NCBI GenBank assembly: GCA_963713275.1
Contig: CAVQLG010000023.1
Coordinates: forward strand, 39,326-103,325
Length of the DNA stretch: 64,000 bases
Source of the DNA: CAIWHR01 sp963713275
GTDB taxonomy: Bacteria > Pseudomonadota > Gammaproteobacteria > Burkholderiales > Casimicrobiaceae
Direction: 5' to 3'
Notes under the pieces: generated by a model
What the model was told of the DNA's origin: nothing
The model's database searches: none
Seen by the model: the letters and a program-made list of their open reading frames with translations, nothing else
Shown here: piece by piece, positions 44,596-54,357 of the stretch
Position numbering within the stretch: position 1 is the first letter of the stretch
How the letters are laid out: every line of letters starts with the position of its first letter
Position numbers and translations under genes: made by a program

Positions 44596-46548
44596 CTATC
44601 GCTGCCTTCGCGTGCGCGGCCGTGCGTCTGGAATGGCTGCCGCCGGCGCCAACGGAGCAAGCACCGTCGCCGGCAGCGGCGGCAGCGCATGGCAGGCCGC
44701 CGCCGCCAGCGCTTCACCCGCGATGCCGGCCGTCACGAGGCCGCGGGTGCCGTGCCCCACGCTGCAATAGAGGCCGGCGTCGACGCGTCCGACCAGCGGC
44801 ATCGCGCCGGGCAGCGAGCAGCGCACGGCAGCCCGGCCGCGAAGCTGCGCGGGGTCGACGTCCGCGAACGCCTCCCGCAGCGTGGGCGCGTACGCCGCGA
44901 GCCGCGCGAGATTCTCGGCGTGATCCGCGACGCGCACGTCGGCGGCCGCGTCGCCGATCGCGTGCGTCGCGCCCAGGATGTGCACGTCGTCTGCCGCCGG
45001 CGCGCAATAGCCGTCGCCGCACACTACGGCGCGCAGCGCTCGGCTCGCCTGCGTCGCGGGGAGCTGCGTGATCTGGCCGCGCACCGGCGTCAGCGGAAAT
45101 CGCGCGAGCGGCTCGAACTGCGCCGCCGCGAGCGCGCAACACACGAGCACGGCGTCCGCCTCGATCGCCCAGCGCCCACCCTCGGCGTCCCGCCCGGCCA
45201 CGCGCCAGCCTCCGCCCGTCCGGGCGAGCTCCTGCGCGGCGTGCCCAAGGCGAAGCGCGACGGCGGCGCCCTCGACGAGGCGCGCACACAGCCGGGCCGG
45301 CACCACCCACCCGCCGGCCGGAAACCAGAGCCCGCCGTAACGCATCGCAACGCCGGCCAATGCCGAAGCGCTCCGGGCATCGACGAACTGCAGCAGCGTG
45401 GGGGGCCACTCGCGTTCGGCCATGCGCGCGATGCGCGTCGCTTCGCCCTCCGTGCACGCAAGCTGCAGCAGGCCGCACTCGGCGCGCACCGATCCGTCGA
45501 CAGGCAGCACGTCGTCGTCGAGCGCGAGCGCGTGGCCGTACGCGGCCAGCACCAGGCGGTGCAGCGGATGCGCGCCGGCGCCGAAGCGGGCGTGCAGGAC
45601 GCCGCGCGGATTGCCCGACGCCGCGCTCGCGAGTTCCGGCGCGCGCTCGAGCAGCGTGACCGCGATGCCGCGCTGCGCGAGCGCGTGCGCCGCGGCGCAC
45701 CCGGCGATGCCGCCTCCGATGACGACGGCCGTGGCGGGCGGACGACGGCTCGCCGCAGCGGACGCAGCGGCGTCGTTCGCGCTCGCGACAAGGGCGTCGT
45801 CCGCCGCGCGAAGCGCGCCGCCGGCGTTCGCGCCGAGGGCGAGCCGCGAGCCGTCGCCGCTGCCGACGAGCACGGCGCGCAGCATCTCGCGCTTGCGCCC
45901 GAAGCCTTGTACCTTGTCGACCGCGAACCCCACGCGCTCGAGTCCGCGCCGCACGCCGCCAGCACTGCTGTAGGTCGCCGCCGTCGCGCCGGCGCTCGAG
46001 GCGCGCGCAACGCCCGCGAGCACCGGGTCGCTCCACATCTCGGGGTTCCTGGCGGGCGCGAAGCCGTCGAGGAACCACGCGTCGACCGCCCCGCCGGGCA
46101 GTTGCGGCAGCGCGTCGGCAACATCGTCGAGCGCGAGCGTGAGCCGCACCCGACCGCCCGCGAAGTGCCAGCGATTCCAGCCCGGGACGCGGCGACGCCA
46201 GCGGGCAACGAGCGCCGCCGCGCCCTTGCGCAACGTCGGCCACAGCGCCAGCGCCGTGGCGAGCTCGTCGTCGGTCAGCGGGTACTTCTCGACGCTGAAG
46301 CAGTCGAGGCTGGCCGAGCGGGGGGCGGCCTTTGCGAACAGCGCCCACGTGCAGAGGAAATTGAGCCCGGTCCCGAACCCCAGCTCGCCGATGCAGAAAC
46401 TCGCCCGCGGGTCGAGCGCGCCGAACCGTTCCGCAAGGCGATTGCCCTGCAGAAACACGTGGCGGGTCTCCTCCAGCCCCGAATCACTGGAGAAGTAGAC
46501 GTCGCCGAAGCGGCGCGAGTACGGCTGGCCGTCCTGCCAGTCGAGCAT
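44596..46548 (-). CDS. mnmC: tRNA mnm5s2U biosynthesis bifunctional protein MnmC
   Basis: A 650-residue fusion enzyme for the final steps of mnm5s2U formation at the wobble base of several tRNAs. The N-terminal methyltransferase domain (about 1-240) shows GELGFGTGLNFLCTW and YPLTDDELA; the C-terminal FAD oxidase domain (about 270-650) starts with AVVIGGGIAGCAAAHAL and ends with the VGHGTRGLVTAGIAGEALA segment. The start MLDWQDGQPYSRRFGDVYFS is characteristic. Length is normal. Upstream of it, on the same strand, lies the M16 peptidase gene. Confidence 0.95.
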   Translation of the reverse strand: MLDWQDGQPYSRRFGDVYFSSDSGLEETRHVFLQGNRLAERFGALDPRASFCIGELGFGTGLNFLCTWALFAKAAPRSASLDCFSVEKYPLTDDELATALALWPTLRKGAAALVARWRRRVPGWNRWHFAGGRVRLTLALDDVADALPQLPGGAVDAWFLDGFAPARNPEMWSDPVLAGVARASSAGATAATYSSAGGVRRGLERVGFAVDKVQGFGRKREMLRAVLVGSGDGSRLALGANAGGALRAADDALVASANDAAASAAASRRPPATAVVIGGGIAGCAAAHALAQRGIAVTLLERAPELASAASGNPRGVLHARFGAGAHPLHRLVLAAYGHALALDDDVLPVDGSVRAECGLLQLACTEGEATRIARMAEREWPPTLLQFVDARSASALAGVAMRYGGLWFPAGGWVVPARLCARLVEGAAVALRLGHAAQELARTGGGWRVAGRDAEGGRWAIEADAVLVCCALAAAQFEPLARFPLTPVRGQITQLPATQASRALRAVVCGDGYCAPAADDVHILGATHAIGDAAADVRVADHAENLARLAAYAPTLREAFADVDPAQLRGRAAVRCSLPGAMPLVGRVDAGLYCSVGHGTRGLVTAGIAGEALAAAACHALPPLPATVLAPLAPAAAIPDARPRTRRQR

Positions 46549-46706
46549 GCCTGCCGCTCACCCGCGAGCCGGCGCAGCAGCCGCGGTTCCAGCGTGCTCC
46601 CGCCGGACGACGACGCCATTGCACCGGCCGGATGCGCCGGCGGAGTGGTGCCCGGGCGGCACCGTGGCCTGGCCAGCCCCGGGGTCGCCCTCGCCCGGGC
46701 GCCGGG

Positions 46707-47981
46707 TCAACCATCGCGCAGGGCCACGAGCCGGGCGACCCGCTCCTCGACGCCCTTGGCGAGCTTGCCGGCGAGCGCCACCGTGGCGCCTGCGCCGAGC
46801 ATTCGCGCAAACGCCTCGCGGACCTCGACCGGGCGGACCGCCGCAATATCGGCCATACGTTCCTCGCGCGAGCGTACCCGTCCGAAGGTGAAGAGGTCGA
46901 GCGCCGCGGTCTCCAGTCGCTGCGCGGCAACCTCGTGCGCGCACAGGCTGCGCACCATGATCTGGTTGCGCGCGCGTTCCAGGCCGACCGGGTCGGTGGC
47001 CTCGACGTGTTCGCGGAGCATCCGGGTCACCTCCACGAAGTACTCGTCGAGGTGCGCGGGGCTCGTCGACGCTTCGATCACGAACTGGCCGCACAGGTCC
47101 GTCACGTCCGCCGAACAATCAGCATGGTAGGCGAGGCCCCGCCGCTCGCGGATTCGGTCGAGCAGCGGCGAGCTCATGCCTTCGCCGAACAGCGCCGCGG
47201 CAACCACGGCGCTGTGGTACGGGCCCAGCAGCCCGGGGATGGGGAAGCCGAGCACGACGTGGGCCTGGCGGTAGCCCGGCATCCGGCGCGACCGGATTCC
47301 GCCCACGTAGCTCGGCGGGCCGATCCGGTTGTCGCTGCCGCGCGGCATGTCGCCGAACGCCTCCGCCGCCGCGGCGACAACGCGGTCGTCGTCGACACCG
47401 CCGGCGATGCCGACGACGACGTTCGTGCCGGTGTACTGCTGCTGCACGTAGGCCACCAGTTCGGCGCGGGTGAAACGCCGGATGTTGGCGCGGCTGCCGA
47501 TCACCGGCCGAGCCACGGCGTGCTCGCCGTAGCATGCCTTGTCGAACAGCCTGAACGCCATCGACATCGCGTCGTCCTCGTCCTCGGCGCACTCGTGCAG
47601 GATGACCTGACGCTCGCGCTCCAGTTCGGCTTCGGGGAAGGTGCTGTGGCGGACGATGTCCCCCAGCATCCGCAGGAAGGACCCGGCGTCCGGCGCCAGG
47701 CCGCGCATGTGGAACGCGGTATGGTTCTTGTCGGTGTGAGCGTTGACGTCGGCCCCCAGGCGCTCGGCGTCCAGGTTGATCTGCTGGCAGTCGCGCGATT
47801 GCGTGCCCTTGAAGGCCATGTGCTCGATGAAATGGCTGATGCCGTTGGTCCGCGCGCTCTCGTTCTGGCTGCCGCTGCGCACGAAGACGCTGACCGCCGC
47901 CGTGGCGAGAAACGGCAGCCGGAGCACGACCACGCGCACGCCGTTGTCGAGCGTCGTGACCGAGGTGTCCGCGTCGCGCAC
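46707..47981 (-). CDS. M16-family zinc peptidase
   Basis: A roughly 424-residue insulinase-type metallopeptidase of the processing-peptidase kind. The inverted zinc motif is HFIEHMAFKGT (His-x-x-Glu-His) near residue 50, with the downstream Glu in VILHECAEDEDD. The C-terminal half includes the Arg-Tyr region (RIRERRGLAYH). The family cuts small peptides or signal sequences. I chose GTG 47981 because the alignment begins there with VRDADTSVTTLDNGVRV; the frame opens as far as 48191 but that part looks non-coding. It lies upstream of mnmC on the same strand. Confidence 0.88.
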   Translation of the reverse strand: MRDADTSVTTLDNGVRVVVLRLPFLATAAVSVFVRSGSQNESARTNGISHFIEHMAFKGTQSRDCQQINLDAERLGADVNAHTDKNHTAFHMRGLAPDAGSFLRMLGDIVRHSTFPEAELERERQVILHECAEDEDDAMSMAFRLFDKACYGEHAVARPVIGSRANIRRFTRAELVAYVQQQYTGTNVVVGIAGGVDDDRVVAAAAEAFGDMPRGSDNRIGPPSYVGGIRSRRMPGYRQAHVVLGFPIPGLLGPYHSAVVAAALFGEGMSSPLLDRIRERRGLAYHADCSADVTDLCGQFVIEASTSPAHLDEYFVEVTRMLREHVEATDPVGLERARNQIMVRSLCAHEVAAQRLETAALDLFTFGRVRSREERMADIAAVRPVEVREAFARMLGAGATVALAGKLAKGVEERVARLVALRDG

Positions 47982-48648
47982 GCGGTCGGTCCGGCGGGAC
48001 GCGCGGATCACCGGTTGCCGGTCCGCCCGGCCGGCCGCAGCCCGCCGCGCGGCGCCGGTCGTGGGGCGCTCCCCGCACGCCGACCGGACGTGGCCGCGGG
48101 CGATGGTGGCGCCGGCAGAACACGGGCGCAGCGTTACGGCGTGCGGGTGGGCCCGTGGCGACCGGGTCCTCATCGTGCAACTGCGGGCCATGCGCTGCTC
48201 GTCATGAAGTGATCTCGTCCGCCGGGGACCTCGACGGCGCCGGGCGCCATCGGCCTTGCGCGTTCGGAGGGTCCCCGGGGCCGGCGGCAGAGCGTATCAC
48301 GCGCCGATGTATCGATGCCGCCCGCCCCACCCAGACTCCACGGGTTGGCCGGCTCGCGTCGACTCGTGCTACGCTGAACAGCAGTCGTCCGCCGGCACCA
48401 GGAGGTGGGGTTCGCGACCTGGCTCGGGTCAGCGACGCCTCGGGCCCTGTCGGCGAGACGGTGGTGTCGTCGATGCGCGGCGCCCCCCGAGCCGAGCGCG
48501 GGTTGGGAGCGTCGTGCGGCGCCCGGCGGGCGCTGCGCCAACGTCGACGGGCGCGTGAGATGCACTGCCTGGGTGCTCCGGCGCGATGGATAGCGGCCTT
48601 CCGGGCGAGGCCCTTGCGAGCAGGAAGGACGCGGGAGTGGAGCAGGGA
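47982..48648. other. Intergenic region, no gene seen
   Basis: 667 bases between the divergent M16 peptidase and EAL genes, the longest gap here. Both genes have uncertain starts, so some may be coding. I see no repeat, hairpin or good promoter. Confidence 0.5.
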
Positions 48649-49410
48649 ATGACCGACCGCCGGATCGAGCGGCTCACCGCCTGGTATCAACCGGTCGTGG
48701 ATCTCAATACCGGCAGGGTGGCGGGATTCGAAGTCCTTAGCCGCATTGTCGCAGCGGACGGCAAGGGCGGATCGGTAGCCGCTTTGATGGGCGAGCTCGA
48801 GCGCGAGCCGGAAGTGCAGTACGCATTGATTCGCAAGCTGCTCGAATCGATCCGCCGCGAGATCGTCCCCGTCTTTGCCCGACACCCCGACTTCTACGCC
48901 AGCGTGAACATCCCGCCCTCGGTGTTCGGCACCGGCCGCATCGCGCCGATGCTGTCCGAGCTCGAACTCGACGCGTGGCGAACGCGTCTCGTGGTGGAAC
49001 TGACGGAGCGGCAGGCGCTTTGCGACCTCGGACGCGCGGCGATCCGCAATGCGCGGTCGCTGGGCATCTCGGTCGCCCTGGACGATTTTGGCACCGGCCA
49101 CAGCGGACTCTCGCAGATCGTCGGCCTCGACCTCGACATCCTGAAGATCGACCGGAGCCTGCTGTTGCCCATTCTCGAAAACCGAACGGCGGCACGCATG
49201 CTCCGCGGCATCGTGGGTCTTGCCGCGGCGTTGCGCCTGCGCACCGTCGCCGAGGGCGTCGAAACGTGGGAGCACGCGTTCTTCCTGCGTGCGGCCGGTG
49301 TTGACTACGGCCAGGGGTTCTTCTGGAGCAAGGCGGTTCCCGGCGCCCAGATCGAGGCGCTGCTTACGCGTGGATTCGCGCACGGCCTGGATCGACCCTT
49401 GAGCCGGTAG
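48649..49410 (+). CDS. EAL-domain protein (predicted c-di-GMP phosphodiesterase)
   Basis: A 253-residue stand-alone EAL domain. The signature loop reads GFEVLSRI, with Val in place of the usual Ala of EAL. Other catalytic positions look intact: Asn in ASVNIPPS, Glu in VVELTERQ, the DDFGTGHSGL metal motif, Lys in LKIDRS and AEGVETWEH. It should cleave c-di-GMP, although EVL variants have not all been tested. The start at 48649 follows GGAGCAGGGA. No sensory domain or GGDEF partner is fused or nearby. Confidence 0.88.
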   Translation: MTDRRIERLTAWYQPVVDLNTGRVAGFEVLSRIVAADGKGGSVAALMGELEREPEVQYALIRKLLESIRREIVPVFARHPDFYASVNIPPSVFGTGRIAPMLSELELDAWRTRLVVELTERQALCDLGRAAIRNARSLGISVALDDFGTGHSGLSQIVGLDLDILKIDRSLLLPILENRTAARMLRGIVGLAAALRLRTVAEGVETWEHAFFLRAAGVDYGQGFFWSKAVPGAQIEALLTRGFAHGLDRPLSR

Positions 49411-49479
49411 GCGGCACCGACTCGAAGGCGCAGCGCCGGCGAGAAGCGGTCTGCGTGGCTGCGGCGCCACAGCGTCTGC

Positions 49480-49485
49480 GATAAT
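49480..49485 (+). promoter_or_regulatory. Possible -10 element of the TRAP-thiM operon (GATAAT)
   Basis: Plus-strand GATAAT, one mismatch from TATAAT, 42 bases ahead of the TRAP permease ATG. No convincing -35 hexamer stands upstream. No thiamine-pyrophosphate riboswitch sequence is visible in the leader. Confidence 0.35.
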
Positions 49486-49526
49486 CCGCCGCTCCGCATC
49501 ACCGCACCGCCAAGGCTCCACCGCTC

Positions 49527-51345
49527 ATGCGCGCCCACGTCGACCGCCTGCTCCGCGCAGCCGAGTCGCTGCTCGGATGGCTCGGTGCGATGTTGCTGGC
49601 GGCATTTCTCGCCATCGTGCTCATCGCCGTCGTCGTTCGCTACGTCGCGGGCGGGGGTCTCGTGTGGGCGGAGGAAGTCGCGGTCTGGCTCAACGTCACG
49701 CTGATCGCGGTGGGCAGCCCGCTCGCCGCCGGCAGCGCGCTGGCGATGCGGCTCGACGTCTTCACGCGGATGCTGCCCGCGCCGCTGCGCGGCGCGGCCG
49801 CGGCCTGCGCCGAGGTCATCACCCTCGTCGCCGGACTGGTGCTCGCCCACGGGGGTGCCGCCATCGTCGGCACGATCGGCGGCACGTCGACCGTGCTGGG
49901 GCTGCCGGAGTGGTTGCGCTACGCGGCGATCGCCGGCGGCGGCGTGCTGACCGTGCTCGTGGCGCTGGGCCGCTGCTACGTGGAAGCCGGCGCGCGCCGG
50001 GCGCTGATCGCGCTCGCCACGAGTGTTGCGCTGTATGCCGCGACGCGCCACCTTGCGGGGCCGGTTCTGTCCGCCCCCAGCGCGTTCGCCGGCGCCGTCG
50101 CGCTGGCCGGTATCCTCGCCGGTGCCCCGCTGCCGCATACCTTCCTCGTGGCCGTCGCGGCTGCGCAGCCTGTCGGCTCGACGCTGCCCGAACCCGCGAT
50201 CGTGCAGAACGTGGTCGTCGGCGTCGGGAAGTTCCTGCTGCTCGCGATCCCGTTCTTCCTGCTCGCCGGCGGACTGCTCACCACCGGCGGACTCGCCGGG
50301 CGCCTGGTGCGGTTCGCGGGCACGCTGGTCGGGCACCGGCGCGGGGGCCTCGCGCAGACTGCGCTGCTCACCAGCGTGCTGTTCTCGGGTGCGTCGGGCT
50401 CGTCGATCGCCAACGCGGCTTTCGGCGCCAAGGTGCTGGTGCCGCCGCTGGTCGCGCAGGGCTACGCGCGCCCGCGTGCGACGGCCATCGTCGCCGCGAA
50501 TGCGGTGCTCGACAACATCATTCCGCCCTCGATCGCGTTCCTCATTCTCGCGTCGGTGACGACGCTGTCGGTCGGCTCGCTGCTCGTCGGCGGCCTCGTC
50601 GCGGGTCTCGCACTCGCGGTCGCGCTCGGCGCCGCCATCCACGTCACCTCGCGCGCGGACACTCCGATCGCGAACCGGGCGACCGCAACGCAACGGGTAC
50701 AATCGCTTCATCGCCGCGCTCCCGGCGATCGGCCTCGGGGTGATCGTCGTCGCCGGCATCCGTTTCGGCGTCGCGACGACGACGGAGGCATCCGCGCTGG
50801 CCGCAGCCTACGCGCTCGTCGTTTCGCTGACGTTGGGATCGCTCACCCTCGGCGGCCTCGGGGCGGCATTCCGGCAAGCGGCCGCCGAGGCGGCCGCCGT
50901 GGGGCTGTTGATCGGCAGCGCCGCCCCGTTTGCCTTCCTGCTCGCCGTCGATCGCGCCGCCGAAGGCGTGACGTCGTTCGTGACGCTGCTGGGAAGCGGG
51001 CCGCTGGCGGTGATGCTGCTCGCGAACCTCGTGCTGCTGCTCGCGGGGCTGCTGCTCGACATCGGTGCGGCGATCGTGCTGCTCGCCCCGCTGCTGCTGC
51101 CGGCGGCGATTGCGGCGGGAATCGACCCCGTCCACTTCGGCGTCATTCTCGTCGTGAACCTGATGATCCACGGGCTCACGCCGCCGCTGGGCATTCTCGT
51201 CTACGTCGCGAGCGGCGTCGCGGGAACGCGCCCGGCCTTGGTCTTCCGGGAGGCGCTGCCGCTGCTGGCGGCGCTCCTCGTCGCGCTGACGGCGCTCGCC
51301 GGCGCCGCGGCGCTGGCGCCGCTCCTTCGCGTTCCCGCCGCCTGA
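49527..51345 (+). CDS. Fused TRAP transporter permease (DctQ-DctM), frameshifted as sequenced
   Basis: A single protein joining the small (DctQ, about residues 1-175) and large (DctM, about 180-606) membrane subunits of a TRAP transporter, with about 16 membrane segments. DctM features include PFFLLAGGLLTTGG, LFSGASGSSIANAA, NAVLDNIIPPSIAFLI and, later, LDIGAAIVLLAPLLLP and VNLMIHGLTPPLG. TRAP systems import organic acids using the ion gradient and a periplasmic binding protein. The frame slips by one base near 50690-50705, between ...HVTSRADTP and ...FIAALPAIGLGVIVVAG; one extra base is the simplest cause. It is followed by its binding protein and thiM. Confidence 0.88.
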
Positions 51346-51385
51346 GACACGACATCCTGACCACCCCCACCGTCCCCCGCCTCCG

Positions 51386-52384
51386 ATGACGATACTCTCC
51401 CGCCGACGTTTCGTCCGCGCCGCAGCACTCGGCGCGGGTGCCGTGCTGTCCGGTCATGCCCGCCACGCGGTCGGCGCCCCGACCACGATCACCGTCGCCT
51501 CGCTGCTCGCCGCCGACAAAGCGGAAACGCGCGTCTGGTTCCACATCCGCGACGAAGTCGAGACGATGCTGCCGGGACGGTTCGAGTTCCGGATCGTCCC
51601 GAATGCAGCGCTCGGCGGCGAGAAGGAAGTGGCCGAAGGCAGCAGGCTGGGCTCGATCCAGGCGAGCCTCGGCACGATGTCCGCGCTGTCGACCTGGGTG
51701 CGCGACGCGCAGATCCTCGACCTGCCGTTCCTGTTTCGCGACCGCGAGCACGTGCGCCGAACGCTCGACGGGCCGCTCGGCACCGAGTTGAGGCAGGCGT
51801 TCCTGACGCAGGCGTTCGTCGTCCCTGCGTTCATCAACTACGGTGCCCGTCACCTGCTCGGCAAGATGGCGATGACAGCGCCGGCGGACGTGCGGGGCCG
51901 GCGGATCCGCGTGATCCAGAGCCCCCTGCACGTCGCGTTGTGGAAGGCGTTCGGCGCGCACCCGACGCCGATTCCGATCACCGAGACCTACAACGCGCTC
52001 AAGACCGGCGTCGTCGACATGATGGACCTGACGTGGGGGGCTTACGCCGGCTTCAGGCTCTACGAAGTCGTGCCCTGGGTCACCGAGACCGGGCACATCT
52101 GGGCGTGCGGCGCGCTCTATTGGTCGGCTTCGTTCTGGGCGCGGCTCGCCCCGGCGGAACGTCGCGTCCTCACCGACGCTTCGATCAGAGGCGCACGGCA
52201 GTTCGACCGCATGATCGTCGAGGACGAAGCGCGCGCCCGTGAACAGGCAGCGGCCGGCGGCGCGCGGGTGGTCGCGCCGATCGACCGCCCGGCGTGGGTG
52301 GCGACGGCGAGGAGCGTCTGGGCCGAGGCCGCGCCGGCGCTTGGCGGCATGCCACGGATCGAGGCCATTGCCACAGCGGCGTAA
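51386..52384 (+). CDS. TRAP transporter substrate-binding protein (DctP-like)
   Basis: A 332-residue periplasmic binding protein of the DctP family. The N-terminus has a twin-arginine-like SRRRFVRAAALGAG signal, suggesting export by Tat after folding. The ligand-binding Arg is expected near the middle (RGRRIRVIQSP) and the following hinge WKAFGAHPTPIPITETYNA is the conserved core; Glu and Trp residues line the rest (ETGHIWACGALYW). The ligand is not evident. It sits 40 bases after the permease and 27 bases before thiM. Confidence 0.88.
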   Translation: MTILSRRRFVRAAALGAGAVLSGHARHAVGAPTTITVASLLAADKAETRVWFHIRDEVETMLPGRFEFRIVPNAALGGEKEVAEGSRLGSIQASLGTMSALSTWVRDAQILDLPFLFRDREHVRRTLDGPLGTELRQAFLTQAFVVPAFINYGARHLLGKMAMTAPADVRGRRIRVIQSPLHVALWKAFGAHPTPIPITETYNALKTGVVDMMDLTWGAYAGFRLYEVVPWVTETGHIWACGALYWSASFWARLAPAERRVLTDASIRGARQFDRMIVEDEARAREQAAAGGARVVAPIDRPAWVATARSVWAEAAPALGGMPRIEAIATAA

Positions 52385-52411
52385 GCCGCACCGACGAGGA
52401 GGCCGGCTGCG

Positions 52412-53227
52412 ATGCACGTCCCTGCCGTCGAGCGATGCTGGCCGGACCCCGCTGCCGGCGAAGACCTCGCCACGTTGCAACGCCGCAGGCCGCTCACCCA
52501 CTGCATGATGACGCATGTCACCGCGGCGTTCGCCGCCAACGTGCTGCTGGCGCTCGGAGCGTCACCGGCGATGGTCATCGCAGAGGACGAGGCGCCCTCG
52601 TTCGCCGCCGGCGTGGATGCGCTTCTGGTCAACCTCGGCACGTTGACCCCGCCCGCCGCACGCGCCATGACGGGCGCGATCGCCGCTGTCCGGGCCGCCG
52701 GCCGGCCCTGGGTCCTCGACCCCGTCGGCGCCGGAGCGATTCCGAACCGGCGGCAGTTCGCGCTCACTCTCGTGACCCAGCGTCCTGCCGTCATTCGCGG
52801 GAACGGCTCCGAGATCCTGTCTCTGGCCGCTGCGGTCCCGGGGGGGCGCGGTGTCGACTCGACGGCGAGCGCGGCGGCGGCGTTCGACGCGGCGCACTCG
52901 CTCGCCGCTACCTGTGGCGCCGTCGTCGCCGTCAGTGGCGCGGTCGACTACCTGACCGACGGCAAGGCGACGTATGCGGTCGCGGGCGGCCATCCGCTGA
53001 TGGCGCGGATCACCGGCAGCGGCTGCGCGCTCGGCGCGACCATTGCTGCGCTGCTTGGCGCCGGTTGCCCGCCGCTGCGGGCTGCGACGACAGCCTCGCT
53101 GCTGTTCGCCGAGGCGGGGCGGCGGGCGGGGCGCTTCGCCACCGGTACCGCGAGCTTCGCCGTCGCCTTCGTCGATGCGCTCGGCCTCCTCGCTGCCGGG
53201 GAGCCACCACCCCTCGGCCGAGCTTGA
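52412..53227 (+). CDS. thiM: Hydroxyethylthiazole kinase
   Basis: A 271-residue ThiM-type ribokinase-fold enzyme that phosphorylates 4-methyl-5-(2-hydroxyethyl)thiazole for thiamine salvage. Typical segments are THCMMTHVTAAFAANVLLALGASP near the N-terminus, VLDPVGAGAIPNR (with the substrate-binding part), RGNGSEILSLA and the catalytic ITGSGCALGATIAALL with Gly-x-Gly-Cys. Length matches the family. It is the only thiamine gene in the window and lies just after a TRAP transporter, which suggests import of a thiazole precursor; that is inference. Confidence 0.92.
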   Translation: MHVPAVERCWPDPAAGEDLATLQRRRPLTHCMMTHVTAAFAANVLLALGASPAMVIAEDEAPSFAAGVDALLVNLGTLTPPAARAMTGAIAAVRAAGRPWVLDPVGAGAIPNRRQFALTLVTQRPAVIRGNGSEILSLAAAVPGGRGVDSTASAAAAFDAAHSLAATCGAVVAVSGAVDYLTDGKATYAVAGGHPLMARITGSGCALGATIAALLGAGCPPLRAATTASLLFAEAGRRAGRFATGTASFAVAFVDALGLLAAGEPPPLGRA

Positions 53228-53283
53228 GCGGCTGGGTGGAACGCTGCTGCTGCCCTCGCTCTTGGCGACGGGCCTTTCGCGAT

Positions 53284-54243
53284 CTACTGTCCGGCGCTGG
53301 TGGTTGCCGCACGGCTGCCGAGGTCGGCGTCGACGCGTTGCGGCTTCGCGAAAAAGCTGCGTTGCGTGGCCTCGACCACGGCGACGATGGCGGGATGCTG
53401 TAGTCGACGCTCGGAGGTGATGGCGTAGAACCGCTCCGTGACGGACTCGATGCGCCCGACCGCGAGGACACCATATTGGCGACCCACGTAGTCGGCGATC
53501 GCCGTGGGGGCCACGAACAGGCCCGCGCCAGCTTGACCGAACGCCTTGAGCAGGGCGCTGTCCTCGAATTCACCCACGACGCGTGGGAACAGGCGTTGCG
53601 CCTCAAACCAGCGGATGAGGCTGGGGCGTGACGCGACGTCTTCCCACGGCAGGAGAAACGGCGCTCGATCCAGCGACGCGGGAAAGGCTCCGGTCAGGGA
53701 TCGAGCCAGATCCGGCGCAGCGAAGACCGTCAGATCGCTTTCGCCGAGCAAATGGCTGTAGGCACGGACGTTGAGATTGGTGGGCATCGGGCGGTCGGCG
53801 ATCACCAGATCGAGCCGATGGACCGCCATCTCGGCCAGCAGTGTCGCCAGGTGGCCTTCCCGACACACGAGCCGCACCGGTTCGGCGATCCGCAGGGCCG
53901 GCTCGACCACGCGATAGGCCACGGACCTCGGCACAGAATCGGCGATGCCGACGCGAAACGGCAGACTCTTTCGCGTCGCCTGGTCCAGGGCGACCTCGAG
54001 GAGCTCGTTGCCGAGCGCGAAGATCTCGTCCGCGTAGCTATAGATGCGCCGCCCCGTGTCGGTGAGCTCCAGACCCCGCCCGACGCGGCGAAACAGCTGC
54101 GCTCCGAGACTGGCTTCCAGGTCGCCGAGCTGGCCACTGATCGATTGCGGCGTCAGGTTGAGGCGCTTGCTGGCTCCGGCGATGCTGCCCGACTTGGCGA
54201 CCATCCAGAAGTATCGCAAGTGCTTGAAGTTGAGACTGGCCAT
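53284..54243 (-). CDS. nhaR: LysR-family regulator, NhaR-like
   Basis: A 319-residue LysR-type transcription factor. The N-terminal winged helix (about 5-65) starts MASLNFKHLRYFWMVAKSGSIAGA, with the recognition helix in LNLTPQSISGQLGDLE, closely matching NhaR. NhaR of E. coli responds to sodium and controls nhaA and other stress genes. The C-terminal domain is normal in length. Divergent from the HPF / carbonic anhydrase / carboxylase-like genes, with an AT-rich gap of 114 bases carrying an inverted repeat; it may control them. No sodium-proton antiporter gene is in the window. Confidence 0.9.
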   Translation of the reverse strand: MASLNFKHLRYFWMVAKSGSIAGASKRLNLTPQSISGQLGDLEASLGAQLFRRVGRGLELTDTGRRIYSYADEIFALGNELLEVALDQATRKSLPFRVGIADSVPRSVAYRVVEPALRIAEPVRLVCREGHLATLLAEMAVHRLDLVIADRPMPTNLNVRAYSHLLGESDLTVFAAPDLARSLTGAFPASLDRAPFLLPWEDVASRPSLIRWFEAQRLFPRVVGEFEDSALLKAFGQAGAGLFVAPTAIADYVGRQYGVLAVGRIESVTERFYAITSERRLQHPAIVAVVEATQRSFFAKPQRVDADLGSRAATTSAGQ

Positions 54244-54267
54244 GGCGCATCTACACATCGAAGAATT

Positions 54268-54291
54268 CGAATGATAAATCAATATTATTCG
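54268..54291. promoter_or_regulatory. Inverted repeat, probable LysR-type operator
   Basis: CGAATGATA and TATTATTCG, separated by six bases, match in 8 of 9 positions as an inverted repeat. It lies in the AT-rich gap between the nhaR-like gene and the divergent HPF-like gene, 25 bases upstream of the nhaR start. The AT-rich, T-N11-A-like layout fits a LysR-type binding site. Confidence 0.6.
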
Positions 54292-54357
54292 GATTGTGGT
54301 CATGCTTCCGGCGCCTTAGACTCGCTGCAGTGGGTATCGGTGATCAGGCGTCACGCC

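Noticed and set aside
49411..52411. A TPP riboswitch before the TRAP genes or before thiM.
   Set aside because: Neither leader contains the conserved THI-box blocks; the gap before thiM is only 27 bases.
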